Positions 7,429-10,862 of a stretch of 10,862 nucleotides of DNA are shown piece after piece (the stretch's first letter is position 1; the number at the start of each line of letters is the position of its first letter). The DNA is from Gammaproteobacteria bacterium (GTDB lineage: Bacteria; Pseudomonadota; Gammaproteobacteria; HK1): positions 1 to 10,862 of the forward strand of contig JAGRHX010000922.1 of NCBI GenBank assembly GCA_020444775.1, read 5' to 3'. Position numbers and translations under genes: made by a program. The notes beneath the pieces were generated by a model that saw only the letters and a list, made by a program, of their open reading frames with translations, ran no database searches and was not told where the DNA came from.

Positions 7429-7541
7429 CTCGAACCCAGATTCGCGCCATCATCCACGCCCGACTGGAACGGCTCATCACCGATGATGGGGCTTGCCTGG
7501 ATTCCATTGCCGAGGTCGTAATTGCCTGGTCGGTTGGATGA
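7425..7541 (+). CDS. Small ORF of 38 codons, translationally coupled by ATGA overlap
   Basis: The ATG at 7425 shares ATGA with the stop of the preceding gene, the classic arrangement for translational coupling. The peptide begins MTRTQIRAIIHARLERLITDD and ends IAEVVIAWSVG. It has 38 residues and reads as an amphipathic helix with basic residues in the first half and a hydrophobic C-terminal stretch. I recognise no family. It is shorter than most gene callers accept. It may be a real phage-type small protein, a truncated remnant of a longer gene, or chance; the exact ATGA junction is the main argument for it. Confidence 0.4.
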   Translation: MTRTQIRAIIHARLERLITDDGACLDSIAEVVIAWSVG

Positions 7542-7636
7542 GCCTTCGTCTTAGTGTTGTATGGCGTGCTTGCGGGCGTTGCGACATCAGTACTGTGGCC
7601 TGGCTAATGCGGAGGCTCGATTGACTGAGTGGCCCT

Positions 7637-7656
7637 TTGTTCAGCCCCTTGTTCAG
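7637..7656 (+). promoter_or_regulatory. Direct repeat in the leader of the hyuA-like gene (possible operator)
   Basis: TTGTTCAG occurs at 7637-7644 and again at 7649-7656, a 12-nt spacing of about one helical turn, roughly 100 nt upstream of the hydantoinase-type gene. The gap 7542-7749 should hold that gene's promoter. Either TTGTTC could be a -35 box, but no good -10 box follows at 16-18 nt. This makes the repeat a candidate regulator-binding site only. Confidence 0.3.
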
Positions 7657-7749
7657 GGCGGACTATGCGTGTGATGGTCAGGCGCTCGTATCGTATCGTT
7701 ACAGGTCAACTGCCATGGCGTCGTTGAATTCGAGCGGGACAGCGTTGCG

Positions 7750-9798
7750 ATGAAGACCGAAGGGCAGCAAAAGCTGCAAGCGTTTATTGGTGTAGACGTG
7801 GGTGGCACCTTCACCGATCTGGTGTGTTTGACCAATGAGGGGAAGGCGTTTCATCTCAAGGTTCCGAGCACGCCCGACGATCCGGCTCGTGCGGTCATGC
7901 AGGCGATCGAGAGCCTCATGCCAGGCGTCGCGCCGGAGGACATGGTCGGAATGATGCATGGCACCACGGTTGCCACCAACGCGGTGCTCGAGCGCACAGG
8001 TGCCCGGGTTGGCCTGATCACGACTGAGGGATTCGCCGACACTCTGGAAATCGGCCGACAGATGCGCAGGCAGATGTATGAGACGCGTCTCGAGCCACAG
8101 ACACCGGCGTTCATTGCGCCTGGCCACCTTCGACATGGAATCCGCGAGCGCATAGGGGCCGATGGTGAAGTCGTCACCGCGCTGGACGAGACGGATCTTA
8201 TCCGCGCCTTGACCCATCTGAGTGATGCTGGAGTCGAGGCGATCGCGGTCTGTTTGTTGTTCTCGTTTCGAAATCCCGGTCACGAGCAACGGGTGCGCAG
8301 TGTCATCGAGGAGCAGTTCCCTCACTTGAGTGTCTCGCTCTCGAGCGAGGTTGATCCAGCGTTCAGGGAGTATGAGCGAACTGCTGTCACCGCGTTCGAT
8401 GCGTACCTGAAACCCGTGGTCGGGCGCTATCTGGAGCGTCTCGCCGATAGCCTGCTGGCACGAGGCATCAACGCGCCGCTTCAGGTGATGCAGTCGCGGG
8501 GCGGACTTGCTGCCGGGAACATAGCGGCGCGGCGTCCGGTACGATTGTTCCTGTCTGGGCCGGCCGCTGGCGTTCTGGGCGGTCAGGCGACGGGGGCCTT
8601 GACCGGCGATGACGACCTGATAACCGTCGACATCGGGGGGACGAGCTGCGACATCGCGCTGATCAGCGGCGCCAAACCTCTACTGCGTGCCGAAGGGGTC
8701 ATCGATGGATTCGCCGTTCGAGTGCCCATGGTCGATGTGAACGCAATCGGATCCGGAGGGGGCAGTATTGCCTGGTTGGATGCAGCGGACGGGCTCCGGG
8801 TCGGGCCACAGTCGGCCGGGGCGATGCCCGGCCCCGCTTGCTATGGCCGGGGCGGGGAGTTGCCGACAGTGACGGATGCATCAGTGGTGCTGGGCTATCT
8901 CGACCCCACTTATTTCGCGGGTGGCACCATGCAACTCGACCCGGCACTGGCTCATGAGGCGGTGGAGCGCCACATCGCCCGTCCACTGGGATTGTCTATC
9001 GAGGCCGCGGCGGCCGGGATACATCGAGTGCTCAACGCGCAGATGGCAGAGGGGGTAAGGCTGGTGTCGATTCGGCAGGGCTTCGACCCCCGGCGATTCA
9101 GCCTGTTGCCGCTCGGCGGCGCTGGCCCGCTTCATGCTTGCGAACTCGCTGACGAGCTCGGGATTCGTCGTGTGCTGGTGCCGGCGAGGCCGGGGGTATT
9201 GGCGGCCACCGGCTTATTGAACGCGCCTATTGAACACGAGGTTTCGGGTGCCTTCGGGGAATCGCTGGAGGGCTTGTCCAAAGAAGATCTGCAGGCGGCC
9301 TTTGAAGCGCTGGACGCTGAGGCGCGTCGACTGATGGCCGCAGAAGGCGTCGACCCGGAACAGATCGAGACCGACTATTTCGCCGACGTCTGTTACATCG
9401 GGCAGGGGTACCACCTCGAGGTGCCCTTGATGCTGCACAGCGAAGCGCCGATCGAACAGCTCTACAAGCAGTTCCTGACCCTGCATGACCGGGTCTATGG
9501 CTACGCCGTCGATGGGCCGTTGCGTCTGGTCAATCTTCGGACCGTGCATCGAGTACCGGCGCCGCTTCGGTCAGAGGCGAGACTGGCGTTTCGGGAACGT
9601 TCTTTACAGTCCAGAACCATCCGCCTGCTACAGGGCGGCGATCCTATCGACGTTCCGGTATGGCATCGCCAGATGCTCGATATCGGCGAGACGGTCGAGG
9701 GCCCTATGATAGTCGAGCAGGACGATACCACCTTGTTGTTGACGCCCTCGTGGCGAGGCACGGTACACGAATCCGGCGTGTTGATACTGCAGCGGTGA
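7750..9798 (+). CDS. hyuA: Hydantoinase/oxoprolinase family protein, HyuA type
   Basis: Subunit of the ATP-dependent hydantoinase/5-oxoprolinase family, 682 residues, which is full length. The N-terminal Hydant_A_N domain opens with the ASKHA-type phosphate-binding motif GVDVGGTFTD (14-23). The central hydantoinase_A domain holds GPAAGVLGG (270-278), a second nucleotide-binding motif DIGGTSCD (294-301), and the strongly conserved block from NAIGSGGGSIAW to PGPACYGRGG. The C-terminal domain carries YGYAVDGPLRLVNLRT. Family members cleave N-methylhydantoin, 5-oxoproline or related cyclic amides with ATP, or carboxylate ketones, and usually need a HyuB partner; the exact substrate cannot be read here. 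No hyuB-like frame follows within the window. ATG 7750 has GGGA at 7736-7739 as a modest ribosome site and gives the normal distance to the first motif. Likely cytoplasmic. No frameshift or lost motif was seen. Confidence 0.93.
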   Translation: MKTEGQQKLQAFIGVDVGGTFTDLVCLTNEGKAFHLKVPSTPDDPARAVMQAIESLMPGVAPEDMVGMMHGTTVATNAVLERTGARVGLITTEGFADTLEIGRQMRRQMYETRLEPQTPAFIAPGHLRHGIRERIGADGEVVTALDETDLIRALTHLSDAGVEAIAVCLLFSFRNPGHEQRVRSVIEEQFPHLSVSLSSEVDPAFREYERTAVTAFDAYLKPVVGRYLERLADSLLARGINAPLQVMQSRGGLAAGNIAARRPVRLFLSGPAAGVLGGQATGALTGDDDLITVDIGGTSCDIALISGAKPLLRAEGVIDGFAVRVPMVDVNAIGSGGGSIAWLDAADGLRVGPQSAGAMPGPACYGRGGELPTVTDASVVLGYLDPTYFAGGTMQLDPALAHEAVERHIARPLGLSIEAAAAGIHRVLNAQMAEGVRLVSIRQGFDPRRFSLLPLGGAGPLHACELADELGIRRVLVPARPGVLAATGLLNAPIEHEVSGAFGESLEGLSKEDLQAAFEALDAEARRLMAAEGVDPEQIETDYFADVCYIGQGYHLEVPLMLHSEAPIEQLYKQFLTLHDRVYGYAVDGPLRLVNLRTVHRVPAPLRSEARLAFRERSLQSRTIRLLQGGDPIDVPVWHRQMLDIGETVEGPMIVEQDDTTLLLTPSWRGTVHESGVLILQR

Positions 9799-9869
9799 AT
9801 GCAGGGCATTATGCGCCGCCTACCGGCACCGTCATGCAAGCGCATGTGAACCGCTCAATCAGCCCCGGC

Positions 9870-9889
9870 CGGGTTTGAAGCAGAACCCG
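9870..9889 (+). terminator. Weak hairpin after hyuA
   Basis: CGGGTT (9870-9875) pairs with AACCCG (9884-9889) across an 8-nt loop, 71 nt after the hyuA stop. No T-run follows, so if it ends transcription it would not be as a standard intrinsic terminator. Confidence 0.25.
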
Positions 9890-9942
9890 ATTCCGCCTGT
9901 AGCGAGGTCTGTCAGGGCTTGATGAACTGGCCTGATTGAAGG

Positions 9943-9957
9943 TGGGCATATTGCCCA
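9943..9957. promoter_or_regulatory. 15-bp palindrome TGGGCATATTGCCCA, possible operator
   Basis: Two 6-nt arms (TGGGCA and TGCCCA) flank a TAT centre with perfect symmetry. It lies about 250 nt upstream of the exported protein gene and about 145 nt after hyuA. The size and symmetry suit a dimeric regulator, but chance cannot be excluded. Confidence 0.3.
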
Positions 9958-10208
9958 GAAAGATCGTTTCGAATGCCCATGCGCGATGGGAATTGGGGCT
10001 CTCAAGAGTTGATTGGCCAAGTCGCTATAAAGCGTGCGACGCCGTGTTCGGTGCTGCACAGCGATGTGTGGCAGTGCACCACTCGTGGCCGCCCCATGAG
10101 CAGCCGCTCGGTGGTCCATGAAGCGCGCCGCCCCCACACAAAGGCTCATCACTGCAACGACGCGCATGTGACCTCGTTCGTCGCATGCGTCCCAGGAAGA
10201 GAACAAAC

Positions 10209-10670
10209 ATGAACAAGAAATTAGCAATCACCACACTCGCCGCCTTGCTTGCAGCTCCACTCTTTACCGCACAGGCCAAGTTGCTCGATTCGGCCGACAC
10301 CAAACAACTCATCAATGGCGCAATCGCCAAGCATTGGTATCACCGCGGCAACCAGTGGTTGAAGTTCCATTGGTACGAGGATGGCAGCGTACATGTCTAT
10401 CGGCAGAAGGCGGAAAACAAGGGTGATGAGCTGTTCGACCAAGGCCAGTGGTATGTCAAGGCCGCGGACCCGAAGCAGTCGGATGTCGAGTACGTGCTCT
10501 GCCAGGAACTCGACAAGGCGTTCTTCGGCCACGAGCTGTGTTTCGAGGTCACGCAGACGACCTTCCGTGCGGTTTCTGACGGTAGCAGCGTTCTGGACAA
10601 GACCCAGCACTACGAGATCGTTCGTGAAGGCCAGGTTGAGACTGGCGAGATGGTGATCACCCGCCGGTAG
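10209..10670 (+). CDS. Small exported protein of unknown function
   Basis: Protein of 153 residues with a clear Sec signal peptide: MNKK, hydrophobic LAITTLAALLAAPLFT, then AQA as the likely cleavage site (23/24). The mature part, about 130 residues, is hydrophilic and rich in Trp and Tyr (HWYHRGNQW at 42-50, FHWYEDGSVHVY at 53-64, GQWYVK at 79-84). It has exactly two cysteines, C98 and C111, which could form a disulfide in the periplasm. The alternation of aromatic and charged residues with Gly/Asp turns suggests a beta-rich fold. I do not recognise the family. ATG 10209 is preferred over an in-frame ATG at 10185 because it gives a proper signal peptide and has AGGAAGAG upstream (10194-10201). 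It is probably monocistronic: about 410 nt separate it from hyuA and a strong terminator follows. Confidence 0.85.
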   Translation: MNKKLAITTLAALLAAPLFTAQAKLLDSADTKQLINGAIAKHWYHRGNQWLKFHWYEDGSVHVYRQKAENKGDELFDQGQWYVKAADPKQSDVEYVLCQELDKAFFGHELCFEVTQTTFRAVSDGSSVLDKTQHYEIVREGQVETGEMVITRR

Positions 10671-10681
10671 ATCAGACACCA

Positions 10682-10714
10682 GGCTCACGCCGGTCGTCTG
10701 TCCGGATGTGAGCC
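10682..10714 (+). repeat. Hairpin in the 3' untranslated region of the exported protein gene
   Basis: GGCTCAC (10682-10688) pairs with GTGAGCC (10708-10714). Inside it CCGG (10690-10693) pairs with CCGG (10702-10705) around an 8-nt loop. It lies between the stop codon and the terminator, where it could stabilise the mRNA 3' end or be a small repeat element. Confidence 0.5.
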
Positions 10715-10731
10715 CACGGGTGAAGCCCTGG

Positions 10732-10777
10732 GGATGGCGTTGGATCGCGCAAGCGCATCCGACGCCATCCTTTTTTT
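10732..10777 (+). terminator. Strong intrinsic terminator
   Basis: GGATGGCGT (10732-10740) pairs with ACGCCATCC (10762-10770). A G-T pair, four more pairs, and three further pairs past one bulged base continue the stem to a 4-nt loop. Seven T follow directly (10771-10777). It ends transcription of the exported protein gene, 62 nt after its stop. Confidence 0.93.
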
Positions 10778-10808
10778 GTTTCGGGTCTGGAGCACCTTGG
10801 ATTGTTTC

Positions 10809-10862
10809 ATGAGAGTGACGCGTGGCGATCCGGATACCGGCTATCGACTGGGTCGGCGACGC
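10809..10862 (+). CDS. Possible start of a gene running off the right edge
   Basis: ATG 10809 opens 18 codons to the window end (MRVTRGDPDTGYRLGRRR). The only nearby ribosome-like site, GGAG, is about 16 nt upstream and too far to be good. The fragment is too short for any family call. Confidence 0.2.
   Translation, partial: MRVTRGDPDTGYRLGRRR

Larger units (their letters stand above)
9799..10208. other. Non-coding stretch after hyuA
   Basis: About 410 nt. Short open frames on both strands have no family motifs, signal peptides or ribosome sites and are not called. Visible structure: a hairpin at 9870-9889, a palindrome at 9943-9957, and a possible -10 box TATAAA (10026-10031) lacking a good -35 partner. 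It should hold the hyuA transcript end and the promoter of the exported protein. A decayed mobile element is possible but nothing recognisable remains. Confidence 0.5.

Noticed and set aside
10009..10031. Promoter with TTGATT and TATAAA before the exported protein gene
   Set aside because: The boxes are only 11 nt apart, too close for a sigma-70 promoter; TATAAA alone is weak evidence.
9859..10227. 122-codon minus-strand open frame after hyuA
   Set aside because: No family motif, no ribosome site seen, and it runs antisense into the signal peptide region of the exported protein gene.
1..10862. CRISPR array, tRNA or rRNA genes
   Set aside because: No regularly spaced repeats with unique spacers and no recognisable tRNA or rRNA sequence; the only tandem array (6811-6885) has no spacers.

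Overview
The window is GC-rich, densely coded bacterial chromosome. The gene families (a Dpp/Opp-type ABC importer, a HAMP-containing chemoreceptor, a RAYT-type transposase, HyuA) and the codon use suggest a proteobacterium, most likely a motile gammaproteobacterium. No rRNA, tRNA or marker gene is present, so the lineage is inference only.

Left part, + strand (1-2912): the end of an oligopeptide/dipeptide importer operon. It holds the last 58 codons of a DppB-type permease, a DppC-type permease with an unusual N-terminal membrane extension, and a single protein with two ABC ATPase domains (DppD and DppF fused). Gaps of 10 and 5 nt indicate one transcript. The substrate-binding protein is not visible and would lie to the left.

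Middle, - strand (2953-6629): a methyl-accepting chemotaxis protein converges on the transporter operon. Upstream of it, 26 nt away and in the same direction, is a histidine phosphatase with a signal peptide. The two probably form a transcription unit. The receptor starts at GTG, with a weak ribosome site, and a perfect 14-bp inverted repeat sits in its first 20 codons. Further right is a RAYT/IS200-like Y1 (HUH) transposase with short internal repeats.

Accessory stretch (6630-7749): non-coding DNA with an imperfect 13-14 bp tandem repeat (6811-6885). It is followed by a small protein with a faint resemblance to the phage ABA-sandwich fold, and by a 38-codon ORF joined to it by an ATGA overlap. 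This looks like a small mobile or phage-derived island.

Right part, + strand (7750-10862): a complete HyuA-type hydantoinase/oxoprolinase subunit without an adjacent HyuB. Then come about 410 nt of non-coding DNA with small palindromes, a small exported protein of unknown function with two cysteines, a hairpin, and a textbook intrinsic terminator. The importer and HyuA could both serve nitrogen-compound uptake and breakdown, but they are separated by about 4.8 kb and nothing in the sequence links them directly. I found no clear multi-gene novel system. The most unusual items are the hairpin inside the chemoreceptor start region, the phosphatase-chemoreceptor pair, and the ATGA-coupled small gene pair.
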